A stretch of DNA of 7,342 nucleotides from an uncultured Lachnospiraceae bacterium (GCA_910585065.1 CAJUCG010000020.1:18159-25500); one strand, 5' to 3'; numbered from the stretch's first letter, positions 1 to 6,821 are shown. Notes: generated by a model not told the origin, from the sequence alone. Program-made: numbers and translations.

Positions 1-1409
1 GCCAGATTATTATAACTTGCAGCGGTATCAGGATGCTCCTCCCCGAATATCTTTTCCCTTATCCGCAGACTCTTTTCATACAATTCTTCTGCCTTTTTAT
101 ATTCTGCTATATATTGTAATAGATAAGCAAGTTCCGCCATTAATCCATCCTTTTCTATTTCTTCTCTCGTTTCTATTTTTTCAATTATGTTTTCTGCAAA
201 TGGAATATATTTCTGACATTCTAAAGCGGAACCGCTTTCAGGTATTTGTAAACTCATTTTACAAGATTCTATTAGTCCCCGGTGTTTTTCTAATACCGGT
301 CTACATTTTTTATAAATAAACTGTGCAAATACCGGATGTAAAGCATAACTTTTCTGCTCTATGTCAAACTGTAACCATCCTTTATGATACAAGCCCATCA
401 AAATATCATCCTCTTCATTTGCCTCTGCATCTTTAAGCAACCATTGATTACATATCTCTGTCGACAAGGGAATGTATGGAAAAACGGAAAACGCCTCCAA
501 AATATTTTGTTCCGCTTCGGTCAATCCAGACATATCATATAGGGTTTCATAAGACTTCTGAATATTCACAAGTTCATCTTCCTCATCCCTGTATTCCAAC
601 TGGAATCCCTTTTCCTCTAGTTTTCTATGCAGCTTTTCAGTTGTCCAAGATTTTGTCTTAGCCAAACGTGCAAGGAATTCTACTGTAATCGTATGTCTGG
701 CTGCCAATTTTTCTATGATATATTCCAAATCCGATGTTTCTTCTACTGCTATTTTCTTTCCACTATTTTCAAACCAAATCTTTTCATAGATCTCTTTACA
801 CTGTTCCATATGAAGAAATCCAATTCGGTAAGGTTCAAACTCCCTTCCGAAAGATGTTCTCCGGGAAGTCAGGACGATCGCTCCTGGAATGCTATTTAGC
901 CGTCTTAGTCCGGGATCTTCCTTTATCGTCTTATTCACATTATCGATAAACAACAACAATTTTCCATCTGATGCAAGGTATTCTAGTTCCTTCCATGCTG
1001 CCTCCTGATTCGCCTCCGGTTTTTCTTGCTCTTTATAACGCAAACATTCCTGTAAGCTGCTTCCTATATCTCCATTATATTCAATATAACCAATATATCG
1101 AAAAGAGCCACTCCTTCCCATTATTTCGTACTCTTCAAACAGTTTCCGGCAAATATGAGTTTTTCCAATTCCTCCCATTCCACTCACCAAAACCGATTTT
1201 TGTCTGCTCTCTATCTTCTGACGCAAATCGTTTAGTTCGGTTTCACGTCCGGTAAAATAGTACACTGGTTTAATATTAGCATGATGAGTGACAACAAATT
1301 TTCGTTCTTCCTCGCGATAGAGTGAAATATAATTATTGGTCTGGTTGCCAGCAATATAATCACGCTCAATACCAACACCATCAAGTTTGTTCTGTATCTT
1401 CTGCTCCAT
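1..1409 (-). CDS. NB-ARC/STAND ATPase with C-terminal TPR repeats (NLR-like sensor), 3' part outside window
   Basis: The frame is open from the ATG at 1409 to the window edge (469 codons, no stop), so the C-terminus is missing. Order of parts: residues 1-31, a short Gly/Asn motif matching the N-terminus of the TIR gene upstream; about 50-280, an NB-ARC-type P-loop NTPase with Walker A GMGGIGKT (77-84, K83), Walker B KLLLFID (150-156, D156) and an IVLTSR segment (178-183); about 285-370, a winged-helix-like region ending in an ALHPVF motif (H358) at the place of the MHD motif; then kinesin-light-chain-type TPRs from about 424 (YKKAEELYEKSLRIREKIFG, then EEHPDTAASYNNL). STAND ATPases of this type are ligand-triggered oligomerising switches; the TPR array is the presumed sensor. 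A GGAGGG Shine-Dalgarno site lies 6 nt before the ATG. The start is only 15 bp after the TIR stop, so the two are co-transcribed. Family confidence is high; the anti-phage role is inferred. Confidence 0.9.
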   Translation of the reverse strand, partial: MEQKIQNKLDGVGIERDYIAGNQTNNYISLYREEERKFVVTHHANIKPVYYFTGRETELNDLRQKIESRQKSVLVSGMGGIGKTHICRKLFEEYEIMGRSGSFRYIGYIEYNGDIGSSLQECLRYKEQEKPEANQEAAWKELEYLASDGKLLLFIDNVNKTIKEDPGLRRLNSIPGAIVLTSRRTSFGREFEPYRIGFLHMEQCKEIYEKIWFENSGKKIAVEETSDLEYIIEKLAARHTITVEFLARLAKTKSWTTEKLHRKLEEKGFQLEYRDEEDELVNIQKSYETLYDMSGLTEAEQNILEAFSVFPYIPLSTEICNQWLLKDAEANEEDDILMGLYHKGWLQFDIEQKSYALHPVFAQFIYKKCRPVLEKHRGLIESCKMSLQIPESGSALECQKYIPFAENIIEKIETREEIEKDGLMAELAYLLQYIAEYKKAEELYEKSLRIREKIFGEEHPDTAASYNNL

Positions 1410-1424
1410 GAACATCCCTCCATA
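1410..1424 (-). promoter_or_regulatory. Ribosome binding site of the NB-ARC/TPR gene in the intergenic gap
   Basis: The 15-nt gap between the TIR stop (1425-1427) and the STAND start reads on the minus strand as a short spacer containing GGAGGG, about 6 nt before the ATG at 1409. This fixes the start at 1409 and shows the two genes are translated separately but from one transcript. Confidence 0.75.
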
Positions 1425-2087
1425 TCAGTTTTTCAAAAGTGCTTTTTCTATCTGAAATTCCACTTCCTGAATATCTGGATTATTTCGGTCAGCAACCATG
1501 CTTAGGAACTCGCCCATAGATGAGGCAATGCTTCTATAACGTTTTAAATCAGCAGTCAACTCCGCCGCATTTGCCAGATCAATCCCTTTTATAGCATCCT
1601 CTAACTTATTGCATTCCTGCTGCCAGTACTGTATGTATCCTGCCCGTATCAGGGGATTATAGATTCCTTGCTCCACTACTGCTGGAAACACCCTATCCGC
1701 ATATGTTCGTTCCTTCATTACCTCTGTCACTTCAAACATACAGTTCTTTGATTTCAGATACAAGTCGCTGACAATAAGAACAGCATAATCCTGCTGCCGG
1801 ATGCCCTCCATAAACTCCCGAATGCTCTTCCACAAGCCGATATCACGAACATCTTTCTTTACTGTAATGCCCGGAAGTCTCGAAAGATGTTTATCAATCC
1901 GATCTGCAATCTCCACATCATGCCAGTTATAGGAGAGAAAAATTGTTCTGTCGTCCTTATCTCCCTTCTGATTGGCTTGATTTCCCTCTGCTGAACTGCC
2001 ATAAAAATGATTGACAATACTATTTCCCCCAGTGTAGTTTCCCCCTACCGTAACACCGTTCAAATCATTGATAATCTGCTGCTTCAT
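1425..2087 (-). CDS. TIR-domain effector, partner of the downstream NB-ARC/TPR protein
   Basis: 220 aa. Residues 1-30 form a Gly/Asn-rich motif shared with the N-terminus of the neighbouring STAND protein; about 31-46 is a polar linker; about 47-140 is a TIR domain. The TIR signs are the opening strand TIFLSYNWHD (48-57), a strand AVLIVS (102-107), and the YLKSKNCMFEV box (110-120), in which E119 sits where NAD-cleaving TIR domains carry their catalytic glutamate, followed by VFPAVV (133-138). Residues 141-220 look helical and have no assigned fold. Active TIR domains hydrolyse or cyclise NAD+, and in bacterial immunity this arrests or kills the infected cell; that role is inferred here. There is no signal peptide or membrane segment, so it is cytosolic. 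A GGAGGG ribosome site lies 7 nt before the ATG at 2087. It is the first gene of a two-gene operon. Confidence 0.9.
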   Translation of the reverse strand: MKQQIINDLNGVTVGGNYTGGNSIVNHFYGSSAEGNQANQKGDKDDRTIFLSYNWHDVEIADRIDKHLSRLPGITVKKDVRDIGLWKSIREFMEGIRQQDYAVLIVSDLYLKSKNCMFEVTEVMKERTYADRVFPAVVEQGIYNPLIRAGYIQYWQQECNKLEDAIKGIDLANAAELTADLKRYRSIASSMGEFLSMVADRNNPDIQEVEFQIEKALLKN

Positions 2088-2100
2088 GCCCTTTCCCTCC
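2088..2100 (-). promoter_or_regulatory. Ribosome binding site of the TIR gene
   Basis: On the minus strand GGAGGG is followed by 7 nt (AAAGGGC) and then the ATG at 2087. This is a strong Shine-Dalgarno site at ideal spacing and supports the full-length N-terminus that carries the shared motif. Confidence 0.75.
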
Positions 2101-2175
2101 GCATAGTTTGTTGTTTTTGTGCTATCGTTTTCTTTCTTAGTTTTAAAAACTTCTTATCTGGTTTTATCTTTCCTT

Positions 2176-2205
2176 ATCATAGCATTTTTTGCCAGATAGC
2201 AACAA
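2176..2205 (-). promoter_or_regulatory. Candidate sigma-A promoter of the TIR/STAND operon
   Basis: On the minus strand TTGTTG (2200-2205) and TATGAT (2176-2181) are separated by 18 bp. The -10 is preceded by TGC, giving an extended -10 (TGNTATGAT). It would give a leader of about 80 nt before the TIR ATG. It was found by eye, and AT-rich DNA yields chance matches, so confidence is moderate. Confidence 0.42.
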
Positions 2206-2426
2206 TATTTCTCGGAAAACTCAGGGTATTATTATTTCACCATGGATAGCAGTGTTTTTTCATATCTTAGATAAAACAAAATGCTTACTTCTACAATTCC
2301 ACCCGCCAGAAAAGAAAGCGATAAAATGCCAATTCGCTATCAGAAATCATTTCCACTATAATAGAAAAGAAAGATACTTTGTTTATTACATCATTGTTTG
2401 AGAAAATATAGCTTTTGTTTCTTCTA
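2206..2426. other. Gene-free, AT-rich spacer between recombinase remnant and TIR promoter
   Basis: No reading frame of coding character is visible on either strand; the longest ATG-started minus frame noticed codes for only about 19 residues (from about 2346). I see no tRNA, no clear rho-independent hairpin with a T-run, and no repeat. It may be leftover mobile-element DNA, but nothing in it can be assigned. Confidence 0.5.
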
Positions 2427-2640
2427 TTAAAAATAGCCATACGGAGCAAAGCCGCCGTTCCAACCGCCCCGTCTTGCTTTTTCCCTGCGTCCGTTCATGG
2501 TCTGCTCAATAATATTTTCTCTTTCAATCTCTGTAGCCGTTGACAGGACAGATATTAAGAGAGACCAGAATATATTCTATCTCCAGCCCGTTCTTTATAT
2601 CGGAAAGCATCTTCAGTTGCCCCCGCATTTTCTCATAGTG
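2427..2640 (-). pseudogene. Remnant of a large serine recombinase (mobile-element integrase)
   Basis: The minus-strand frame ending at the TAA at 2427-2429 encodes LLISVLSTATEIERENI, then IEQTMNGRREKARRGG, then WNGGFAPYGYF. This is the hallmark stretch from the end of the serine-recombinase catalytic domain into the recombinase domain of large resolvase/transposase proteins (ERENI, then QTM.GR..KAR.G.WNGG.APYGY). The frame has an upstream stop just before about 2560. Further upstream in another frame (2626 down to about 2560), MRGQLKMLSDIKNGLEIEYI resembles the RPQFxxMLxDIxxGLxIxYIL segment that lies about 100 residues earlier in intact relatives. The catalytic serine segment, the core between these pieces and the whole C-terminal DNA-binding half are missing. 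It is therefore a decayed fragment with an internal deletion and frame change, not a working recombinase. It marks a former mobile element beside rlmD. The downstream part is firm, the upstream part less so. Confidence 0.72.
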
Positions 2641-2695
2641 TTTTGCCCTCACCCTTGCCAAACTCGACTTTTACGTTGATTACACTGTCGGTCTT
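2633..2695 (-). pseudogene. Out-of-frame remnant of an RlmD C-terminal extension
   Basis: Just past, and overlapping, the annotated end of rlmD, a different minus-strand frame reads KTDSVINVKVEFGKGEGK, then T-L-stop. From memory, many Lachnospiraceae RlmD proteins continue after HVETVVLLS with a segment of the form (S)HKK.D..INVKVEFGEGEGK and a further 80-100 residues. Adding one A to the four-A run at 2694-2697 would join HVETVVMLSYK directly to this segment. The match suggests that the original gene was longer and that this is its frameshifted stump, cut off by the recombinase remnant. The homology is recalled, not computed. Confidence 0.6.
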
Positions 2696-4266
2696 TTGTA
2701 GGAAAGCATTACAACCGTCTCAACATGCCCGCTCCCCCCAAACTGATCCACGCCTCTCCCCTTTACAAACCGAAATCCATTCTCCCCCAAAAATTTTACA
2801 TCCCTCGCCAATGTTGCCGGGTCACATGAGACGTAGACCACCCGTTCCGGCTGCATCCGCACGATCATCTCAAGCAGCTCTCTTGCGCACCCCGCCCTTG
2901 GCGGATCCACCACAATTATATCGGCCCGCATTGCACCGCCACTCTCTTTATACTTCTGCGGCAGCACATCCTCCGCTGCTCCGACAAAAAATTCTGCGTT
3001 CGTAATCCCGTTCATCTCGGCATTCTTTCGCGCATCCTCAATTGCCTGTGGCACAATTTCCACGCCGTAGACCATCTTCGCCTTCTGTGCCAAAAACAGC
3101 GAGATTGTTCCAATCCCGCAGTACAGATCCCAGACCGTCTCATCACCCTTTAATTCTGCATAGAGCATCACCTGTTCATAAAGGCGGCGTGTCTGTCCCG
3201 GATTAACCTGATAAAACGACAGCGGCGAAATCCGGTATTTCACTGCCCCAATATAATCCGTAATATACGGTTCCCCGTAAAGTGGTATAATCCTGTTGCC
3301 AAGAATTACATTTGTCTGCTCAGTATTAATATTTAAGCAAAGACTTACCAGTCTATACTTCACTCTCCTTTTTTCTGTATTTTCTCCCTGTATAATTTTC
3401 TCCTGCCTATCTTCTATACCTTTCCTTATCTCCTTTATCTTCCCATTTACATTCTCTCCATTCCCATCTCTATCATTCCCATTATTTTCCATATCTCTAT
3501 TTATAATATTTCCAAATATTTTCTCTTCCCGGTTCCATGCCTCCACTGCCCGCTCAAGTTTCTCTCTCAGCACTTCCGTCCTTGGCAGACTCGTCCCATT
3601 TATCACCATGCACACCATAATCTCCCCGGTCACAAAACCGACGCGCGTCAGAATATGGCGCACCAGCCCACTATGTGTTTCCTCCTGGTAGGGCGAGATC
3701 CTGCACTCATCCAAATATTCGCGCACTGCTGCCACCAGCGCGGCATTGACTGGTGCTTGAATACAACATTCTTCTGTGTCCACAATATGGTGCGAATGTC
3801 CGGCATAAAAGCCGATCGCCGCCCTGCCGTCCTTTCGCATTCCAACTGGAAACTGTGCCTTATTTCGGTAATAATATGGCTCTTCCATGCCGAGTATTGG
3901 CTCTAAATATGGCTCTGCAACCCCGCCGATACGCTCCAGACAATCTTTTATCTTCTCCTGCTTGTAGGCGAGCTGACACTCGTAGGAAAGATGCTGAAGC
4001 TGACAGCCGCCGCACTGCCTTGCCACTAGGCAGCGCGGCGTTACACGATCCGGGGAGGCGGTCAGAATTTCCTCAACCCGCGCATAGCCGTAGGTTTTCT
4101 TAAACTTTAGTGCGCGGGCGCGGATAATGTCGCCTGGCACTGCATCCTTTACAAAAAAGGTAAACCCCTGATAGCGACCGATCCCCTCGCCGTCATTGCC
4201 CAATGCCTCAATTTTCAGTTCAAACAAATCATTCTTTTTTAAGCCGCAGCCCGCCTTTTGTACCAT
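2680..4266 (-). CDS. rlmD: RlmD/RumA-type 23S rRNA (uracil-5-)-methyltransferase
   Basis: 528 aa, TrmA/RumA family: SAM-dependent C5 methylation of a uridine in 23S rRNA (U1939, possibly also U747 as in RlmCD of Bacillus). Parts: TRAM RNA-binding domain (about 10-70); [4Fe-4S] cysteines C79, C85, C88 and C167 (C-x5-C-x2-C, then DTEEC); SAM motif VWDLYCGIGTIS (378-389); IVVDPPRAGC (451-460); catalytic nucleophile C481 in YVSCDPATLARD; and catalytic-base motif HVE with E516. Q353 in FYQVN fits the SAM-site glutamine. It is longer than the usual 450-460 aa because of an Asn/Glu/Lys-rich insertion at about 246-302. An AGGAG site lies 11 nt upstream. The gene follows yhaM by 22 bp, so it is probably last in that operon. 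The final residues KRPTV look frameshifted (see the C-terminal remnant entry), but all catalytic parts are upstream and intact. No terminator is visible after the stop. Confidence 0.93.
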   Translation of the reverse strand: MVQKAGCGLKKNDLFELKIEALGNDGEGIGRYQGFTFFVKDAVPGDIIRARALKFKKTYGYARVEEILTASPDRVTPRCLVARQCGGCQLQHLSYECQLAYKQEKIKDCLERIGGVAEPYLEPILGMEEPYYYRNKAQFPVGMRKDGRAAIGFYAGHSHHIVDTEECCIQAPVNAALVAAVREYLDECRISPYQEETHSGLVRHILTRVGFVTGEIMVCMVINGTSLPRTEVLREKLERAVEAWNREEKIFGNIINRDMENNGNDRDGNGENVNGKIKEIRKGIEDRQEKIIQGENTEKRRVKYRLVSLCLNINTEQTNVILGNRIIPLYGEPYITDYIGAVKYRISPLSFYQVNPGQTRRLYEQVMLYAELKGDETVWDLYCGIGTISLFLAQKAKMVYGVEIVPQAIEDARKNAEMNGITNAEFFVGAAEDVLPQKYKESGGAMRADIIVVDPPRAGCARELLEMIVRMQPERVVYVSCDPATLARDVKFLGENGFRFVKGRGVDQFGGSGHVETVVMLSYKRPTV

Positions 4267-4288
4267 CTCCGTTTTCTCTCCTCTTCCC

Positions 4289-5230
4289 CTACATCAGTGT
4301 TCTCTTTAAATTTGACTCAAGCAGTCTTTGATACCCCACCCATTCAAGCTTTGGATCTGCCGCGGCAAATATCTCCTTTAAGGTTTCCATCTTTGCATCC
4401 GCATTGTCTGCAATATAGAGTGCAAGTGCCTCTGCAAGCGCAGGTTTCTTTGGCGAGCCAAATTCAAGTTCTCCGTGATGTGCCAAAATACAGTGTATCA
4501 GCTCTCCCTCCAGCCGTCTTGAAAAACCTTCAATCGTGCGGCAGCGCGCGCTTATCTGTGATGATCCAATATAGATATGACCTAAAAGATTGCCGTCGTC
4601 TGTATAATCATTTTCTGGGAATGGTGAGATCTCCTCCATTTTTCCCATATCGTGGAAGACTGCTGCCGTCAATAACAAATCCTTGTTCAAAATCTCATAT
4701 GTGTCCGCAAAAAACGCGCAGAGTTTTGCCACGCCGAGCGTATGTTCCAAAAGTCCGCCAATAAATCCATGATGTACTGCCTTTGCCGCCGAATGCCGCT
4801 TGAAACGCGCCGCAAAATCCTTATCCCTAACAAAAAAACTCTGTAATAATTCCTGTAAATGCGGTTCTTTTACCATTGCAATCAGCTCTAAAAGCTCCTG
4901 GTACATCTCATCGATATTGCGCGTTGTCATTGGCATATAGTCCGCCGGGTCATACTCGCCCTCCTGACATTTGCGCACGCGCTTGATATTGAGCTGAAGT
5001 GCGTTCTGAAAACTTGTCACCTGCCCATCAATACAAATATAGTCCATCACTTCAAAATGCTCAATCCCCGCGCCAAGCTCCCAGACCTTCGCGTCGAACA
5101 CGCCAGTCTTATCCTGTAAAGTCAATGAATAATAGCTCTTGCCCGCCTTCGTCTTCAATGCCTGCAATTTCTTGCACAGATAAATCTCCTTTACCATCTC
5201 GCCTTCTTTTAATTCCGCCAAATATCTCAT
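4289..5230 (-). CDS. yhaM: 3'-5' exoribonuclease of the YhaM family (OB-fold plus HD domain)
   Basis: 313 aa, close to the usual length of about 314. The N-terminal OB-fold nucleic-acid-binding domain spans about 12-88 (EIYLCKK, SLTLQDKTGVFDAKVW, DGQVTSF). The HD-type metal-dependent domain spans about 140-290, with H163 (LLEHT), H193-D194 (VFHDMGK), H218 (LLGHIYIG), H251-H252 (LAHHGELEFGSP) and D275 or D278 (YIADNADAKMET). YhaM trims short single-stranded 3' ends in RNA turnover and acts in the cytosol. I prefer the ATG at 5230 because relatives, as I recall them, begin MRY..L.EGE and an AAAGGA lies 11 nt upstream. An in-frame ATG at 5242 adds MFGE but has AAAGG directly abutting it. The gap to the upstream HtrA-like gene is only 18 bp (6 bp with the longer start), so the two are almost certainly co-transcribed. 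The pairing with rlmD suggests an RNA-metabolism operon. Confidence 0.92.
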   Translation of the reverse strand: MRYLAELKEGEMVKEIYLCKKLQALKTKAGKSYYSLTLQDKTGVFDAKVWELGAGIEHFEVMDYICIDGQVTSFQNALQLNIKRVRKCQEGEYDPADYMPMTTRNIDEMYQELLELIAMVKEPHLQELLQSFFVRDKDFAARFKRHSAAKAVHHGFIGGLLEHTLGVAKLCAFFADTYEILNKDLLLTAAVFHDMGKMEEISPFPENDYTDDGNLLGHIYIGSSQISARCRTIEGFSRRLEGELIHCILAHHGELEFGSPKKPALAEALALYIADNADAKMETLKEIFAAADPKLEWVGYQRLLESNLKRTLM

Positions 5231-5248
5231 TTCACCAAACATCCTTTC

Positions 5249-6709
5249 TCAATTTGCCTTGTTTCGTTCTCCTAATTTCACGGTCACTTCAATCTCCTCC
5301 GCCTTCATCCGCACCGTTCTCCACAGCGTAACTTTCATCGCCATACCAGGTTCGCGTAAGTTTAATATCGAATTAAAACCGCTGAATGTATAGACAAAAT
5401 TATTGTCCACTTTTGTAATAATATCACCCGTCTTAATCCCCGCCCTAAATGCCGGGGAATCCGTCTCAACTTCCATCACATAAATGCCGCTGCTCAAACC
5501 TTTTTCATTCAGTGCCTCGCGCGGAACATCATCGCCCCGAACACCAAAATACACTTGTTTTTGCCCCGTGGCAAGCCGCTCAATTACCCGCTTTAATTTT
5601 GTAATGCCAACTGCCGTACACATTGACTCGTCAAAACCTGCCTTCATTGTCCGCGTGATAATCCCGACAATCTCCCCGGAGAAATTCACAATCACACCAT
5701 CCCCGTCCTCACTGTCCATTGTACTTGTATTAAACAGATCTACACTATTATCTGTAATATAATACACACTCTGTCTGCTTGTCACCACACCAAGATCCAT
5801 GGAACCCATATATCCATTTGGATTGCCAAGTGCCAAGATCGGTGTGCCGACAGCGAGAGTTGCCGATTCGCCAAAAACGGCAACTTTTACCCCGGACAAA
5901 AATGATTCCGGCAGCTCCTCTTTGCTCGTGCGCACCACTGCGATATTGTAATCCCTATCATAATTTAAAAGCTGCGCTTCATAATCCTCTCTGTCCACGG
6001 TCAAACTGATGCGGCTTGCTGATTGTACGCGGTCAAGATTAACTAGGAGAAGCAATTCCTCCACAGTCTGTCCAATCACAACACCCATGGTCTGGCTCTC
6101 CGTCTCATATGGATTATCGAGCCAGTCAATCCCATTGACCGACACAGTAATGGTCACAAGAGAGTGCTGTACCTCGTGTATAATTTTTTGCATCCCCGAA
6201 AACAGTGTTCTATACTGCTCTGAAAAGGAAATTTCCGGGGGTGGCGTGACGGTGCTGCTCCCAGTTCCCGACGGATCTATTCCTGTCGGTACATTCTCTT
6301 CTGCTCCCGATGGACTTATTGTTATCGATGTTTCCGGGGTTTCGGCTCCTGTTGGAGTCCCTCCCGGTGTACTTGCTGCCTCCGGGGTAAGAATTCCTCC
6401 CGGTGTAGGCGGCTTCGGGGTATTTGTCCGCTCCGGCTCTCCTGTCGGACCTGAAGGATTCGCTCCCTTTGTCGGTGTATCGCGAGGTGTCGGAGTGGGA
6501 CTTAATTCACCCACAAATCCAAGCAGATGTTTAAGCGGCTTATCCGCATACAAAAACATGGCTCTTGCCACAATCCCAAAAACCGCTGCCAAAAATACGG
6601 TAAACCCAAACGACCATACCATCTTCTTGATTCTGCTCCTTCGCCTTAACACCACTTTCTCCCGAATAAACTGATACTCCTTGTTCTCTACCTGATCTTT
6701 TTGCTCCAT
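5249..6709 (-). CDS. Membrane-anchored HtrA/DegP-like protein with PDZ domain and degenerate catalytic triad
   Basis: 486 aa from the ATG at 6709. Parts: basic cytosolic N-terminus (1-28); one membrane helix (about 30-54); Pro/Thr/Gly/Ser-rich linker (about 70-160) with PTPTP, TPGG and PTG repeats; trypsin-like S1C-type fold (about 165-370); PDZ domain (about 387-470, with SSGIYVMEVETDSPAFRAGI). Fold landmarks are kept (AVGTPILALGNPNG, GVVTSRQ, VIVNFSGEIVGIIT). Against HtrA consensus, however, the TNxHVV histidine is D226 (LLVNLDRV), the DLAV aspartate is N255 (YNIAVV), and GNSGGP reads EDGDGV with G336 at the serine. It is therefore probably not a peptidase; a scaffold, sensor or binding role on the outer face of the membrane is inferred. 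An in-frame GTG at 6724 would add five residues, but the GGAGGA ribosome site overlaps that codon and lies 7 nt before 6709. First gene of the htrA-like/yhaM/rlmD operon. Confidence 0.9.
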   Translation of the reverse strand: MEQKDQVENKEYQFIREKVVLRRRSRIKKMVWSFGFTVFLAAVFGIVARAMFLYADKPLKHLLGFVGELSPTPTPRDTPTKGANPSGPTGEPERTNTPKPPTPGGILTPEAASTPGGTPTGAETPETSITISPSGAEENVPTGIDPSGTGSSTVTPPPEISFSEQYRTLFSGMQKIIHEVQHSLVTITVSVNGIDWLDNPYETESQTMGVVIGQTVEELLLLVNLDRVQSASRISLTVDREDYEAQLLNYDRDYNIAVVRTSKEELPESFLSGVKVAVFGESATLAVGTPILALGNPNGYMGSMDLGVVTSRQSVYYITDNSVDLFNTSTMDSEDGDGVIVNFSGEIVGIITRTMKAGFDESMCTAVGITKLKRVIERLATGQKQVYFGVRGDDVPREALNEKGLSSGIYVMEVETDSPAFRAGIKTGDIITKVDNNFVYTFSGFNSILNLREPGMAMKVTLWRTVRMKAEEIEVTVKLGERNKAN

Positions 6710-6716
6710 GCGGACT

Positions 6717-6722
6717 TCCTCC
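6717..6722 (-). promoter_or_regulatory. Ribosome binding site that fixes the HtrA-like start at 6709
   Basis: GGAGGA on the minus strand, 7 nt before the ATG at 6709. The alternative GTG at 6724 has no Shine-Dalgarno match upstream, and its own next codons contain this site, so the shorter protein is the likely product. Confidence 0.75.
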
Positions 6723-6821
6723 ACGACTGTAAATAAACTTATTTAAAACCCGCCGTCAGGGCCATGTCCTACTGTATGCTAAAGTCGCCCGTTCCCTACA
6801 AAACGACTGATATTATCTCCC

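Noticed and set aside
1232..1423. 63-codon minus-strand frame overlapping the start of the NB-ARC gene
   Set aside because: Another frame at the same place carries the shared N-terminal motif, a ribosome site and the Walker A box; this one is an out-of-frame shadow.
2143..2162. Short near-palindrome AGTTTT-A-AAAACT in the TIR leader as an operator or terminator
   Set aside because: Made only of A/T-rich runs expected by chance in this AT-rich leader; no GC stem and no T-run after it.
4258..4764. 168-codon plus-strand frame opposite yhaM
   Set aside because: Antisense to a clear HD-domain gene; the product has no recognisable motif and no coding character.
6009..6674. 221-codon open frame on the plus strand opposite the HtrA-like gene
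   Set aside because: It mirrors the Pro/Thr/Gly-rich linker of the minus-strand gene; its Gly/Val/Pro-rich product has no family features and no convincing ribosome site.
6724..6724. GTG start five codons upstream of the HtrA-like ATG
   Set aside because: No ribosome site upstream; the strong GGAGGA overlaps this codon and is ideally placed for the ATG at 6709.
6738..6765. GC-rich CCCGCC...GGGCC patch as an attenuator/terminator in the HtrA-like leader
   Set aside because: The possible stem is only 3-4 pairs; the following T-run on the minus strand is short.
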